NCBI RefSeq assembly: GCF_030247605.1
Contig: NZ_JAOTSB010000002.1
Span: forward strand, 124,001 to 188,000
Source of the DNA: Acidaminobacter sp.
GTDB lineage: Bacteria; Bacillota; Clostridia; Peptostreptococcales; Acidaminobacteraceae
Direction: 5' to 3'
DNA length: 64,000 nucleotides
Each line of letters opens with the position of its first letter. Position 1 is the stretch's first letter. The notes under the pieces are model-generated. The model was not told the origin of the DNA. It saw nothing but the letters and a program-made list of their open reading frames with translations, and made no database searches. A program made the translations under genes and the position numbers. This document shows, one piece after another, positions 1 through 9,665 of this stretch.

Positions 1-669
1 GCTCGTCACTTGAGCTGTTCTGAACGGACCGACCATCAAACTGTCTGTTCGAAGCCCCTCAATCCAAAAGCGTCCAACCGAATAAACAATCAGGTACAGG
101 AACATCAGTGCGCCGTCAAAAGGCTTTCTTTTTTTGTAAGTCATCAGAAATGCAAAGAGCGCCAGGTTCCACAAAGACTCATATAAAAAAGTAGGATGAA
201 CCTTTACACCATCAATCATAATTCCCCACGGCAAAGCTGTCGGACCGCCGTGGGCTTCCTGGTTGGCGAAGTTTCCCCACCTGCCAATTGCCTGACCAAG
301 GGCTAAAACCGGTGCTATGACATCAGCCATCTTAAAAAAGTCGAGGCGTCTCCAGCGGGTGACAAAATATCCGGCAATAATGCCAAATACCACACCGCCG
401 TGTATAGCAAGACCGCCGCCTCTCAAGTTGATAATTTCTGATGGATCTGAAAGATAATAAGATAAGTTGAAAGCCACATACCAAAGTCTTGCCCCTACTA
501 TGGCACTCACCAAAACCACCAAAATCAAATCCAAAAGATGATCCTCTGAATACCCGAGTTTCTTGCCCTCGCGAATGGTGTAGACGGAACCTATCAACAT
601 GGCAGCGGCTATCAAAATGCCATACCAGCGTATGCCTATGCCAAAAACTTCAAATGCAACTGGATTCAC
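1..669 (-). CDS. lgt: Prolipoprotein diacylglyceryl transferase, partial (C-terminus outside window)
   Basis: Lgt transfers diacylglycerol from phosphatidylglycerol to the lipobox cysteine of prolipoproteins in the cytoplasmic membrane. The 223 visible codons run from a GTG start to the window edge with no stop. They include the family pattern GRWGNFANQEAHG and several hydrophobic segments, with the conserved RWYG near the N-terminus. The GTG shares one base with the TAG stop of the upstream protease gene (TAGTG), and GAGGAGAG lies about ten bases before it, which suggests translational coupling. The family is usually 250-280 residues, so only the last few dozen are missing. Confidence 0.93.
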   Translation of the reverse strand, partial: MNPVAFEVFGIGIRWYGILIAAAMLIGSVYTIREGKKLGYSEDHLLDLILVVLVSAIVGARLWYVAFNLSYYLSDPSEIINLRGGGLAIHGGVVFGIIAGYFVTRWRRLDFFKMADVIAPVLALGQAIGRWGNFANQEAHGGPTALPWGIMIDGVKVHPTFLYESLWNLALFAFLMTYKKRKPFDGALMFLYLIVYSVGRFWIEGLRTDSLMVGPFRTAQVTS

Positions 670-1967
670 TATGATTTCTCTCCTCTTGGTTTGATAATCG
701 AGATGACTTCATCCGGATTTGAAAATATGCTTTGAAAGGTTTTAAAAGCCTCATTCACTTGGATCTCATGAATGGTTTTAAGATAATCGAACAGATGATG
801 TCCCTTCATGTAATAATGCATGAAAGCACTGGACAAATACTGAAGCGAGTTCGAAGCACTGATGAACTTCCCGGTCATTTTTCTGCGGATGCGCTCAAAC
901 GCGTCACGGTCAGGCCCTTCCTCCAGAATTCTCGCAATTTCAGCGCGAAACGCTTCAATAGCTTCTTCGAATCGCTGGGATTCGCCACCGAAAATAGTGT
1001 AAGTATAACCCTGACCCTGCGTAAAATCTATGGACAAAGTCGGATTGAATATACCACTTTCATACATCTTGTTGTAAAAAATGGAGCCGCGACCAAATTG
1101 CGCATCCAGCAATACTTTGATCTCCATGGTATGTTTGAGTGTTTCCTGAGCGCCATAAGGAAACGGAGGATGCTTATAAGCCATTTCAAAAAGTGGCGCC
1201 GGGACAGACATTTCAAGTTCAACTCGTTCCTTTTGACAACCGGCAGGCTCGTGTGGCATCACCAGCTCAAATTGGCTCTTTCGTTGTTTGAAGGCATCAT
1301 CTAAATTTTGCTCTACAATTTCCAATACACGATCCGGATCAAGATCGCCCGCAACGAAAAGAACCATGTTTTCCGGCACATAAAAAGTGCTGTACGCCAG
1401 TTCAAGCTCTTCTTTCGTTGTCGCAGAGACTGATTCAGGCGTTCCGGCAATATCTTCCCTGACAGGGTGCTCCAAATATAAATTCTTCAATAAATTAACC
1501 AAGGTTCTGAAGCCCGGATCATCTTCATAAGAGGCAATCTCTTGGAGAATGATCCCTTTTTCCTTCTCGACATTTTCGTCTGTCAGATGAGTTCTTTGAA
1601 CAAATTCAAGAAGTTTTTCGAGACTGGGCTCGAAATTTTCGCTGGTGGAAAAATGATAGACCGTAGAAGTATAGTTGGTGTAAGCGTTGACGGAAGCACC
1701 AAGCTCCGAGAAAGCGTCGAATACGTTCTTTTCCTTATCTTCAAAGATCTTGTGCTCGAGAAAGTGGGCCGCGCCAAGCGGAAATGTGACGCGTTTCCCC
1801 TCGAGGATAATTTCATTAAAGAAAGCGCCATATCGTGTGCCGAAGTAAGCAAACTTTTTTGCGAATCCGGGCTTGACTAGCAAATAGACCTCCAGTCCGC
1901 AATCCATTTTGTGTTTTAGAATAGTTTCATTTAATAGAGGGTCTGAATAACTTGTCCATTTGTTCAT
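669..1967 (-). CDS. yfmH: M16 family zinc protease, YfmH-like
   Basis: A 432-residue M16 (pitrilysin/insulinase-type) protein. The inverted zinc motif HXXEH is present as HFLEH near residue 73, with a downstream glutamate region (LQEIASYEDDPG) typical of the catalytic domain, so this is the active partner of the pair. In Bacillus the YfmF/YfmH pair is linked to maturation of the 5-aminopentanol modification of EF-P; that role here is inferred from family. An in-frame start ten codons upstream exists, but the ATG at 1967 is preferred because GGAGG precedes it and it overlaps the TGA of yfmF as ATGA. Confidence 0.88.
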   Translation of the reverse strand: MNKWTSYSDPLLNETILKHKMDCGLEVYLLVKPGFAKKFAYFGTRYGAFFNEIILEGKRVTFPLGAAHFLEHKIFEDKEKNVFDAFSELGASVNAYTNYTSTVYHFSTSENFEPSLEKLLEFVQRTHLTDENVEKEKGIILQEIASYEDDPGFRTLVNLLKNLYLEHPVREDIAGTPESVSATTKEELELAYSTFYVPENMVLFVAGDLDPDRVLEIVEQNLDDAFKQRKSQFELVMPHEPAGCQKERVELEMSVPAPLFEMAYKHPPFPYGAQETLKHTMEIKVLLDAQFGRGSIFYNKMYESGIFNPTLSIDFTQGQGYTYTIFGGESQRFEEAIEAFRAEIARILEEGPDRDAFERIRRKMTGKFISASNSLQYLSSAFMHYYMKGHHLFDYLKTIHEIQVNEAFKTFQSIFSNPDEVISIIKPRGEKS

Positions 1968-3241
1968 TGGTCTTCCTCCCCTGTCAACATATACCATGTG
2001 TCTTTGACAAAGGTCCTGCCTGCTTCGGTCATCTGATCAACGCTAACCTGATTGACCTTGTCGATAATTCTTTCAATATCCAATTCCTCATGTGACAGAA
2101 GTTGGGAAAACAGAAAATTGCTATAACTGTTCGGGAAGTCCGTAATGGACCTAAGGCCTGAAACTATTGATTTTTTAGCAATCTCCAGTTCCTCCTGAGT
2201 GACACGGCCTTCAATTAAATCCCGGAGGATTTCATCTGTCAGTTCTGTGACTTTTGTACCGGACGTCTTGTCTATCCCGGCCATAACCATGAGCATGCCC
2301 TTGAACCTGTCAAATTTGGACTGAATGTAATAACAAAGGCTTTCTTTTTCCCTGACCCGGTTAAACAAACGGCTGCTCGGAGTCCCGCCCAATACGGTGC
2401 TGAACAACATGGCCGGATAATAGAGAGGATGGTCGCCGCTAATGACCGAGCGGTATCCAATAACTAACTTTGCTTGATTGACATCAGTTCGTTCAATAAT
2501 TTCTTTCACTTTGCCGAGTTCTGAACGCCAAGGAGAGGTTACTTCCAAAGACGTCCTTGCGCCTGAAAACGCAAACGCTTCTTTGCATTCCGTCAAAGCC
2601 TTGTCAAATTCAAAATCGCCGAACACAACTATGTCAATTTCCGCTTCCTTGAGAACTTTTAAATAATGATGGTAGAGTTTAACAGCGTCCATATCTTCAA
2701 GAAAAGAAACATCTCCGTAAGTATACGCACTGTAAGGCTCGTCGGGACACATATGCTCCACCATTCGATCCATGGCGTAAGTGGCTTTGTCGTTAGTCCG
2801 GCTTTCAATTTCCTGTTTCAGATTCTCGATTTCCTGGTCGACATAGGCCTTAATAAAAGCACCTTCTTCCAAGGCGGGTTCGAAGATCACTTCTTTTAAA
2901 ATGCCAATGGCTTCTTTTAATGAATTCATGTCCAGAATCCAGGAACTCCTGGGCAATTGAGTCTTAAACTGGAGTATATGCAGCTCTCCAATTTTGGTGA
3001 CATCAGAATAAAGCATTGCGCCGTATAAGTTATCAAGATGCGCATTAAAGGACTGTGTGGTTGGATATTGTTCAGTCCCGCGTTCCATAACCCTTGCAAG
3101 CAATGTATTGTAAGTCGCCTCTGCCTTGTCCAGCGGACGTTTCAAATAAACACTCACCAAGTCAGTCTTGAATTTGCCTGACCTGATCAGCACAAGCCTG
3201 ACTCCTTGGGCCAATTGGATGTATTTAACCTCTTCTATCAT
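1964..3241 (-). CDS. yfmF: M16 family protease-like protein, YfmF-like
   Basis: A 425-residue M16 homologue paired with the following gene. No HXXEH zinc motif is visible at the expected N-terminal position (the corresponding stretch reads RVMERGTEQYP), so it is probably the non-catalytic partner, as in other two-subunit M16 enzymes. The C-terminal domain with GYRSVISGDHPLYYP and LGGTPSSRLF is typical of the family. AGGTGAT precedes the ATG and a TATAAT-like -10 box lies at 3277-3282, so this is probably the first gene of a yfmF-yfmH-lgt operon. Confidence 0.85.
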   Translation of the reverse strand: MIEEVKYIQLAQGVRLVLIRSGKFKTDLVSVYLKRPLDKAEATYNTLLARVMERGTEQYPTTQSFNAHLDNLYGAMLYSDVTKIGELHILQFKTQLPRSSWILDMNSLKEAIGILKEVIFEPALEEGAFIKAYVDQEIENLKQEIESRTNDKATYAMDRMVEHMCPDEPYSAYTYGDVSFLEDMDAVKLYHHYLKVLKEAEIDIVVFGDFEFDKALTECKEAFAFSGARTSLEVTSPWRSELGKVKEIIERTDVNQAKLVIGYRSVISGDHPLYYPAMLFSTVLGGTPSSRLFNRVREKESLCYYIQSKFDRFKGMLMVMAGIDKTSGTKVTELTDEILRDLIEGRVTQEELEIAKKSIVSGLRSITDFPNSYSNFLFSQLLSHEELDIERIIDKVNQVSVDQMTEAGRTFVKDTWYMLTGEEDQ

Positions 3242-3290
3242 GTAATCACCTGTGTTATGACATTGTAGTTGTTTCTATTATACCTTTTTT

Positions 3291-3316
3291 TAAAAAAAAC
3301 AGCAGGTTTCCCTGCT
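3291..3316 (-). terminator. Rho-independent terminator of rpsD
   Basis: On the minus strand AGCAGG and CCTGCT flank a GAAA loop and are followed by eight T residues. It lies 55 bases beyond the rpsD stop codon and just upstream of the yfmF promoter. Confidence 0.85.
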
Positions 3317-3370
3317 ATTTTTATAATAAATTGAATTGTTGGACACGTTACCATCGGCAAACATCACCAA

Positions 3371-3958
3371 TCAGTGCTGTTTGGAGTAGAATTCAACTAT
3401 CAGCGCATCGTTGATCACAACAGGGACTTCGAAGCGCTCCGGCATTCTAACCAGGACAACGGAACGCTGTGCCTCTAGCCGTCCAATGTAGGGCACAGTA
3501 CCCAAAGCTGAATCGTAATTATTCTGGAAAACTTGCGACTCAGACCGCAGTGCTATGACATCCCCCACATTTACAGGAAAACTCGGAATATCCAGTTTTC
3601 TTCCATCGACAGAAATATGGCCATGTACGACCATTTGTCGTGCCTGTCTCAGTGTTGTGGCAAATCCGGCACGATAAACCAGATTGTCCAGACGAGTTTC
3701 AAGGGCTCGTACTAAATAATTGCCAGGTATGTCGCGACTCTTAAATGCGCGCCGGACATAGTGTGTCATTTGTTTTTCCATAACGCCGTAGTAAGCTTTG
3801 AGACGTTGCTTTTCGAGGAGCTGCTCCCCGTATTTTGACAGTTTGCGATCGTCCCGCGCCATGCCCTGCTTATAGCGGTCCATTGCTTTGGGGTGGCCGT
3901 GGACGTTTAGTCCAAGCCGTCTGCATTCTTTGAATTTTGGTCCCATGGGTCTAGCCAT
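3371..3958 (-). CDS. rpsD: 30S ribosomal protein S4
   Basis: The 195-residue S4 binds 16S rRNA early in small-subunit assembly. The S4-type RNA-binding domain is clear (RLDNLVYRAGFATTLRQARQ, then VVHGHISVDGRKLD). The N-terminus lacks the four-cysteine zinc motif found in many S4 proteins, so this is the zinc-free form. The gene stands alone, with its own promoter and terminator, rather than inside the rpsM-rpsK-rpoA operon; whether a second S4 exists elsewhere cannot be seen. GGAGG lies before the ATG. Confidence 0.95.
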   Translation of the reverse strand: MARPMGPKFKECRRLGLNVHGHPKAMDRYKQGMARDDRKLSKYGEQLLEKQRLKAYYGVMEKQMTHYVRRAFKSRDIPGNYLVRALETRLDNLVYRAGFATTLRQARQMVVHGHISVDGRKLDIPSFPVNVGDVIALRSESQVFQNNYDSALGTVPYIGRLEAQRSVVLVRMPERFEVPVVINDALIVEFYSKQH

Positions 3959-4006
3959 GCTTTACCTCCAGATTTTGGATTGCCGCGGTAAAATCAAGCC
4001 AAAGTC

Positions 4007-4035
4007 AGTATATCAAAAACCTTTCTTTGTTGCAA
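4007..4035 (-). promoter_or_regulatory. Promoter of rpsD
   Basis: On the minus strand TTGCAA (4035-4030), a 17-base spacer and TATACT (4012-4007) form a good housekeeping-type promoter about 50 bases upstream of the rpsD start. Confidence 0.75.
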
Positions 4036-4056
4036 ATGATTTTTATTATCATTTGC
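4032..4056. promoter_or_regulatory. Inverted repeat overlapping the rpsD -35 region
   Basis: GCAAATGAT and ATCATTTGC form a perfect 9-bp inverted repeat with a 7-base centre. It overlaps the -35 box of rpsD in the rpsD/ychF divergent region. It could be an operator; it has no T-tract and does not look like a terminator. Confidence 0.4.
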
Positions 4057-4093
4057 TCGGCTCATTTGTCCTTAGTCTTTTCCTTCTTTAGAA

Positions 4094-4122
4094 TTGCATG
4101 TTGTCTGGTTTTCTATTATAAT
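4094..4122 (+). promoter_or_regulatory. Promoter of ychF
   Basis: TTGCAT (4094-4099), a 17-base spacer and a perfect TATAAT (4117-4122) lie about 70 bases upstream of the ychF start. Confidence 0.8.
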
Positions 4123-4193
4123 CTTCAGGTGGGTCAATATGAGTGACGCTGACCGTTGGTGCGGCACCTGAAAAATAAGCGAGGTAGGATTAG

Positions 4194-5285
4194 ATGAAAT
4201 TAGGCATTGTTGGGCTTCCCAACGTTGGAAAAAGCACATTGTTCAACGCGATCACAAAGGCAGGCGCGGAGTCTGCGAACTATCCTTTCTGTACTATCGA
4301 ACCAAACGTCGGCGTCGTTGCCGTTCCGGACAAGAGACTTGGTGTCCTTCAAGGGCTATATAACTCTCAAAGAGTGGTTCCGACCGCTATAGAGTTCTAC
4401 GACATCGCAGGACTTGTTAGAGGCGCCAGCAAAGGTGAAGGTCTCGGCAACAAATTCCTGGGCCACATTCGTGAGGTTGCTGCAATTGTTCACGTCGTCC
4501 GCTGTTTTATAGATGACAATGTCGTACACGTGGAAGGCAAAATTGCGCCCCTCAGCGATATAGAAACTATCAATTTGGAATTGATTTATTCAGATCTTGA
4601 AATGATCGAGCGCCGCATCGACAAGACAAGAAAGGGTTTGAAGGCGGACAAGTCACTTCAGGCAGAACTCGACCTTCTCGAACGAATCAATGGGGTGCTT
4701 GAATCCGGCCAAAGTGCGAGAACTCTGGATCTGGATGATGAAGAGGATCGCCTTGCAAAGAGCTTCAACCTTCTGACTTATAAGCCTATTATTTATGTTG
4801 CCAACGTCTCTGAAGATGATTTGATGAGCGGTGTAGACAACCCATATGTCGCTGCTGTCAGAGAGCACGCTGAAACGGAGAAAGCAGAGGTTGTCGTTAT
4901 TTGCGCCAAAATCGAGCAGGAAATTGCTGAACTCGACGAGGAGGACCGCATTGCATTTCTAAATGACCTCGGACTTGACGAAGCCGGGCTCGACAAGCTT
5001 GTCCACGCTTGCTATCACCTGCTCGATTTGATCAGCTTTCTGACTGCCGGACCGCAGGAAGTTAGAGCTTGGACGATCCGTCGCGGAACAAAAGCCCCAC
5101 AGGCAGCCGGGAAAATCCACTCTGATATTGAACGTGGCTTCATTCGCGCAGAAACTATTGCTTATGATGATTTAATACATGTCGGTACTATGGCACATGC
5201 TAAGGAAAAAGGCTTGGTCCGCCTTGAAGGCAAAGAGTATGAAGTTAAGGACGGCGACGTGATCCTGTTCCGCTTCAATGTCTAG
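4194..5285 (+). CDS. ychF: YchF/OLA1 family P-loop ATPase
   Basis: A 363-residue Obg-superfamily protein that prefers ATP in characterised members and associates with ribosomes and stress responses. The P-loop [15 protein letters not shown] is at the N-terminus, followed by the G2 region ([12 protein letters not shown]) and the G3-like [17 protein letters not shown]. The nucleotide-base motif position reads YVANVSED rather than NKxD, as expected for the ATP-binding YchF group. The C-terminal TGS-like domain is present. It has its own promoter and terminator, divergent from rpsD. Confidence 0.95.
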   Translation: MKLGIVGLPNVGKSTLFNAITKAGAESANYPFCTIEPNVGVVAVPDKRLGVLQGLYNSQRVVPTAIEFYDIAGLVRGASKGEGLGNKFLGHIREVAAIVHVVRCFIDDNVVHVEGKIAPLSDIETINLELIYSDLEMIERRIDKTRKGLKADKSLQAELDLLERINGVLESGQSARTLDLDDEEDRLAKSFNLLTYKPIIYVANVSEDDLMSGVDNPYVAAVREHAETEKAEVVVICAKIEQEIAELDEEDRIAFLNDLGLDEAGLDKLVHACYHLLDLISFLTAGPQEVRAWTIRRGTKAPQAAGKIHSDIERGFIRAETIAYDDLIHVGTMAHAKEKGLVRLEGKEYEVKDGDVILFRFNV

Positions 5286-5361
5286 GCCTTTACGTTGACT
5301 TAAGTCTCACCTTTTTAATACAGTGCTGATTAACATACAAATTCATATAGAATTTTCTGAA

Positions 5362-5393
5362 GATCCCCTGGCAGCCTAAGGGGGTCTTTTTTT
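5362..5393 (+). terminator. Rho-independent terminator of ychF
   Basis: GATCCCCT (5362-5369) pairs with AGGGGGTC (5379-5386), one G-T pair included, and is followed by seven T residues. Confidence 0.85.
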
Positions 5394-5676
5394 GCTCAAC
5401 GGCTTTATTAAATTCTGCTCCAAAAGCATCTTAAGATATATGAAGTTTTCTTAACAAATGAAAGTGATTTGAAATGAGATTTCAATTAAATTGATTGAAA
5501 CCGTTGAAATTTCTGAATTCTTAAACGTATAAACAATTCCGGTCTGTTATTTTATACATTAAAAATGAATATATTCATTTTGATTTTTTTTGCATCATTG
5601 AAGGATTTGGTAAATTCATGTAGAATTTTTATTAGGTCAGAGCGCTGCTGACCAAGATTGTAAAAGGGGGATACAT
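5394..5676 (+). promoter_or_regulatory. AT-rich leader with promoter for the DUF3798 ABC operon
   Basis: No gene is visible here. TTGAAG (5598-5603), a 17-base spacer and TAGAAT (5621-5626) make a reasonable promoter, giving a transcript start near 5633 and a short leader. AAGGGGG lies eight bases before the ATG at 5677. The rest is AT-rich with no clear riboswitch. Confidence 0.6.
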
Positions 5677-6852
5677 ATGTCAAAGAGAATATTGGCACTG
5701 CTGATGCTTGCGGTTATGATTTTCAGTCTCGCCGCTTGCGGACCTACAGAAGAACCTGCTCCAGCTGCACCTGCTGGTGGCGAAACACCAGCCACACCTG
5801 AAGCACCAGCTTATAAGATCGGCATCATGACAGGCACAGTTTCCCAAGGTGAAGAAGAATATCGCGCCGCTGAGAAAATGAAAGAAAAATATGGCGATAT
5901 GATTATTCTTCAAACTTACCCGGACAACTTCATGAAAGAAACAGAAACGACTATCGCGAACGTTCTTTCTATGGCTTCTGATCCTGAAGTCAAGGCCATC
6001 GTCATCGTTCAGGCTGTCCCTGGCACTTCTGCTGCCATTGACAAAGTTCGCGAAATCCGGGATGACATTCTTTTCGTCGCTGGCGTACCTGGTGAAGACC
6101 CAGACATGATCGCCAGCAAAGCTGACGTCGTCTTCCAGGCTGACGAGCTCGGCATGGGCTATACGATCATTGAGCAAGCTCAAAATATGGGCGCGAAGAC
6201 ATTCGTGCACTATTCCTTCCCACGTCACATGTCTTATCAGCTTCTCGCTATGCGCAGAGACATATTTAAATCTGAGTGCGAGCGACTTGGCATCACTTTT
6301 GTAGACGCGACTGCTCCGGACCCTACCGGTGACGCTGGCGTTCCAGGCGCTCAACAGTTTATTCTCGAAGACGTTCCAAGAAAGATTCAGGAATACGGCA
6401 CTGATACCGCATTCTTCAGCACAAACTGCTCTATGCAGGAGCCTTTGATCAAAGCTGTCCTCGAGGGCGGCGCCCTTTATCCGCAGCAATGCTGTCCATC
6501 ACCTTACCACGGCTATCCAGGTGCTCTTGGCATCGAGATTCCTGAAGACAAAAAAGGCGACATAGACTTCCTCGTTGGCGAAATCACAGCTAAAATCGCT
6601 GAAGGCGGCGGTACAGGCAAATTCTCAACATGGCCGATCCCAGTCAACATGATGTTTGTTGAAGGCGGCGTTGAATATGCTATTGCATACCTCAATGGCG
6701 AAACAACTGACAAAGTTGACAAAGCAAAGGTAGAAGAAGTCTTTACTAAGATTGCTGGTTCTCCAATTCAACTCGATACTTTCACAAATGAAAGTACAGG
6801 CAATACCTTTGAAAACTTCTTCATGGTTCTTTCCGACTACATTACCTTCTAA
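5677..6852 (+). CDS. DUF3798 family substrate-binding lipoprotein
   Basis: A 391-residue exported binding protein. It has a type II signal peptide ending in the lipobox LAAC with Cys at residue 20, then an Ala/Pro/Glu-rich linker to about residue 45. The mature domain has a periplasmic-binding-protein fold pattern similar to the BMP/ribose-binding group and matches what I know as DUF3798. It is the first gene of an importer operon with one two-domain ATPase and two permeases. The ligand is unknown; nucleoside- or sugar-like substrates are guesses from the transporter class. It carries a CC pair at residues 272-273. Confidence 0.85.
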   Translation: MSKRILALLMLAVMIFSLAACGPTEEPAPAAPAGGETPATPEAPAYKIGIMTGTVSQGEEEYRAAEKMKEKYGDMIILQTYPDNFMKETETTIANVLSMASDPEVKAIVIVQAVPGTSAAIDKVREIRDDILFVAGVPGEDPDMIASKADVVFQADELGMGYTIIEQAQNMGAKTFVHYSFPRHMSYQLLAMRRDIFKSECERLGITFVDATAPDPTGDAGVPGAQQFILEDVPRKIQEYGTDTAFFSTNCSMQEPLIKAVLEGGALYPQQCCPSPYHGYPGALGIEIPEDKKGDIDFLVGEITAKIAEGGGTGKFSTWPIPVNMMFVEGGVEYAIAYLNGETTDKVDKAKVEEVFTKIAGSPIQLDTFTNESTGNTFENFFMVLSDYITF

Positions 6853-6896
6853 TAGAACCCTGTTAAGTTCTTAATGAAGCAAAAGTTCTACAGCGC

Positions 6897-6931
6897 ACCG
6901 GAGGCTGCCACTAAAAGGCGCCTCCGGTTTT
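6897..6931 (+). terminator. Intergenic hairpin after the binding-protein gene
   Basis: ACCGGAGGC (6897-6905) pairs with GCCTCCGGT (6920-6928), followed by only four T residues. It lies between the binding protein and the ATPase gene. It is probably a leaky terminator or mRNA-stabilising hairpin that lets the binding protein be made in excess of the membrane parts. Confidence 0.65.
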
Positions 6932-7016
6932 AAATGAAAAGTGTCTGTATACGCGAATCAGAATCATAAAACTACAGGGTACTAAATGCAAATGACACAA
7001 TCAGGGGAGGTACAGC

Positions 7017-8624
7017 TTGAGCGAACCATATGTCCTTTCGATGCAAGATATTCAAAAAGACTACTTCGGCAACAAAGTGCTAAAAGGTGTCACGATCAAT
7101 GCCCGCGCAGGTGAGGTTCACGCCCTGCTCGGTGAAAATGGCGCCGGCAAATCAACTCTTATGAACATCCTTTTCGGTATGCCAGTCATACATAGTACAG
7201 GTGGGTATGGCGGCAAGATTATGATCGATGGCAAAGAAGTTCAGATCAAGTCACCAAAAGATGCCATGGAACACGGTATAGGCATGGTCCACCAGGAATT
7301 CATGCTCATTCCCGGATTTACTGTCACTGAGAATATCAAACTCAACAGAGAAATTCTAAAAAGCAATGTCGTCAGCGCTTTGTTTGGAAAATCCATGAAA
7401 ACCTTAGACAGAAAAGCCATGAACGCGGATGCCCGTCAAGCTATCGATACTCTCGGCGTCGACATTAACGAACGTCAGGGTGTTTCCGGCATGCCGGTAG
7501 GCTACATGCAGTTCATTGAAATTGCCCGTGAAATTGACAAGAAAAATGTTAGACTCCTGGTTTTCGATGAGCCAACTGCAGTCTTGACTGAAAGTGAAGC
7601 GGATACGCTTCTGGCAGCAATGAGGCGAATTTGCGAGGCAGGTATTGCCATCCTGTTCATTACCCACCGCCTGGAGGAAGTTATGGCCATAGCCAGAGAC
7701 ATCACCATTCTCCGAGACGGCGAACAGGTTGCAGCACTAGAAGCAGCGCACACCAACGTTATGGAAATTGCTGCCATGATGGTAGGTCGCGAAATCGAGG
7801 CTATGCACTCTGAGAATCGAGACGTTACCAAAACGCCTGAGATTTTGATGGAAATTAAAGACTTCAAAGTTCAAATGCCAGGCGAACAAGTCAAAGGCGT
7901 CAGCTTGGAAGTCCACAAAGGTGAAATTCTTGGTCTTGGGGGACTGGCCGGACAAGGAAAAATTGGCATAGCCAATGGTATTATGGGCCTATATCCTTCA
8001 ACCGGAACAGTTCTTTTTAAAGGTGAAGCTCTCCCCTCCAGTCAGCCTGAAGTAATTTTAAAGAAGGGGATCGCATTCGTTTCAGAGGACCGTCGCGGCG
8101 TAGGATTGCTGCTTGACAGCTCAATCGAAGACAATATTGTCATCTCTTCCATGCATATTCACAAACGGTACATAAAAAAATACGGGCCGGTCACACAAAA
8201 AAATACCGGCGAAATCCGAGACCACGCCAACCGAATGATTAAGGATCTTGATATTCGTTGTACCGGACCGGAACAACCATCCAGAAGACTGAGCGGCGGC
8301 AACCAGCAAAAAGTTTGCATTGCTCGGGCCCTGACCTTAAATCCCGAAATTCTTTTTGTTTCCGAACCGACCAGAGGGATCGATATAGGCGCCAAAAAAT
8401 TGGTGCTGGATACTTTGATCAAGTTGAACCGCGACCACGGAATGACTATTGTTATGACTTCCAGCGAGCTGGCTGAGCTTAGATCGATCTGCGATCGAAT
8501 TGCTATTGTAACGGAAGGAAAAATTGAAGGTGTCCTCGCGCCAAATGACAGCGATGCGAATTTTGGCCTGATGATGTCCGGTGATTATGGCAAAGTCATT
8601 GAAAAGGGGGAAGCTATAAGATGA
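7017..8624 (+). CDS. Sugar/nucleoside-type ABC importer, duplicated ATPase subunit
   Basis: A 535-residue ATPase with two ABC domains in tandem, as in RbsA/MglA-type importers. The first has Walker A GENGAGKSTLMN and Walker B LLVFDEPTAVL. The second has the altered Walker A region GLAGQGKIGIANG, the signature LSGGNQQKVCIARAL and ILFVSEPTRGID. A degenerate second Walker A is usual in this class. The start is TTG at 7017, seven bases after GGGGAGG. The stop overlaps the next start as ATGA. Confidence 0.92.
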   Translation: MSEPYVLSMQDIQKDYFGNKVLKGVTINARAGEVHALLGENGAGKSTLMNILFGMPVIHSTGGYGGKIMIDGKEVQIKSPKDAMEHGIGMVHQEFMLIPGFTVTENIKLNREILKSNVVSALFGKSMKTLDRKAMNADARQAIDTLGVDINERQGVSGMPVGYMQFIEIAREIDKKNVRLLVFDEPTAVLTESEADTLLAAMRRICEAGIAILFITHRLEEVMAIARDITILRDGEQVAALEAAHTNVMEIAAMMVGREIEAMHSENRDVTKTPEILMEIKDFKVQMPGEQVKGVSLEVHKGEILGLGGLAGQGKIGIANGIMGLYPSTGTVLFKGEALPSSQPEVILKKGIAFVSEDRRGVGLLLDSSIEDNIVISSMHIHKRYIKKYGPVTQKNTGEIRDHANRMIKDLDIRCTGPEQPSRRLSGGNQQKVCIARALTLNPEILFVSEPTRGIDIGAKKLVLDTLIKLNRDHGMTIVMTSSELAELRSICDRIAIVTEGKIEGVLAPNDSDANFGLMMSGDYGKVIEKGEAIR

Positions 8625-9664
8625 AAGAGCGGTTTCAAAGATTTATCCATCAGTTTGGACTTCCCCGTTTGATCATTTTATCATTCTTTCTGGCCCTATT
8701 GGTATCAGCCTACTTCCTCAAGCTTCCGCTTAATTCGCTGGTATCGGATACTTTAGTCAGAACCGGAATGAACGGCGTACTCGTACTCGCCATGGTCCCA
8801 GGAATACATAGCGGCATAGGCCTCAATTTCGGGCTGCCTCTCGGCATAGTCTGCGGACTGCTGGGCGGATTGGTCAGCATTGAGATGAACCTCATTGGGA
8901 TCAATGGTTTTATAATAGCAATTCTGGTCTCCCTTCCCATTGCTGCCGTCATAGGATACTTATACGGTCTGATGCTCAATCGCGTTAAAGGATCAGAAAT
9001 GTTAGTCGCTACCTATGTAGGATTCTCTGCAGTATCGCTTATGAACATTGCCTGGCTTCTGCTGCCGTTCCATAGCCCTGAAATCAAATGGCCTATCGGT
9101 GACGGACTCAGAACGACCATCACACTGACTGGAAAATACGACAAGTTGTTGAATAACTTTCTGGATTTCAAAATTTTTGGTGTTATGGTTCCAACAGGGC
9201 TGCTCCTGTTTTTCCTGGCTATGTGCCTATTGATGTTTTTATTCCTGAGAACCCGGACGGGTGTTATGATGAGTGCTGCAGGCATTAATCCAAAATTCGC
9301 GGCTGCGACCGGCATTCAAGTCGATCGCGCAAGAATTATTGGCACCATGCTTTCAACCATTCTCGGGGCCGTGGGCATAATAGTCTATTCCCAGAGTTAT
9401 GGTTTCTTCCAGCTTTATCAAGCGCCTATGATGATGGGCTTTGCAGCAGTCGCTGCGATTCTGATAGGAGGAGCATCTTCACACAAGGCCACTTTAATGC
9501 ATGTCATCATCGGTACCTTTCTCTTCCAAGGGCTGCTGACCGTTTCCCTCCCTGTTGCGAATAAAATTGTCACAGAGGGCAACTTGTCAGAGATTGCCAG
9601 AATTATAGTTCAGAATGGCATCATTCTCTATTCCTTGACAAAAGTCTCAAACGGAGGTGATTAG
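8621..9664 (+). CDS. ABC importer permease (RbsC-like), subunit 1
   Basis: A 347-residue polytopic membrane protein of the branched-chain/ribose permease type, with about eight to ten hydrophobic segments. It has the family-like patterns GLNFGLPLGIVCG near residue 65 and AAVAAILIGGASSHKATL near the C-terminus. It overlaps the ATPase gene by four bases and is paired with a second, longer permease, so the channel is probably a heterodimer. Confidence 0.9.
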   Translation: MKERFQRFIHQFGLPRLIILSFFLALLVSAYFLKLPLNSLVSDTLVRTGMNGVLVLAMVPGIHSGIGLNFGLPLGIVCGLLGGLVSIEMNLIGINGFIIAILVSLPIAAVIGYLYGLMLNRVKGSEMLVATYVGFSAVSLMNIAWLLLPFHSPEIKWPIGDGLRTTITLTGKYDKLLNNFLDFKIFGVMVPTGLLLFFLAMCLLMFLFLRTRTGVMMSAAGINPKFAAATGIQVDRARIIGTMLSTILGAVGIIVYSQSYGFFQLYQAPMMMGFAAVAAILIGGASSHKATLMHVIIGTFLFQGLLTVSLPVANKIVTEGNLSEIARIIVQNGIILYSLTKVSNGGD

Positions 9665-9665
9665 C

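Noticed and set aside
5680..6489. 269-codon minus-strand frame under the DUF3798 lipoprotein gene
   Set aside because: Antisense shadow with Phe/Ser/Arg-rich composition and no start signal.
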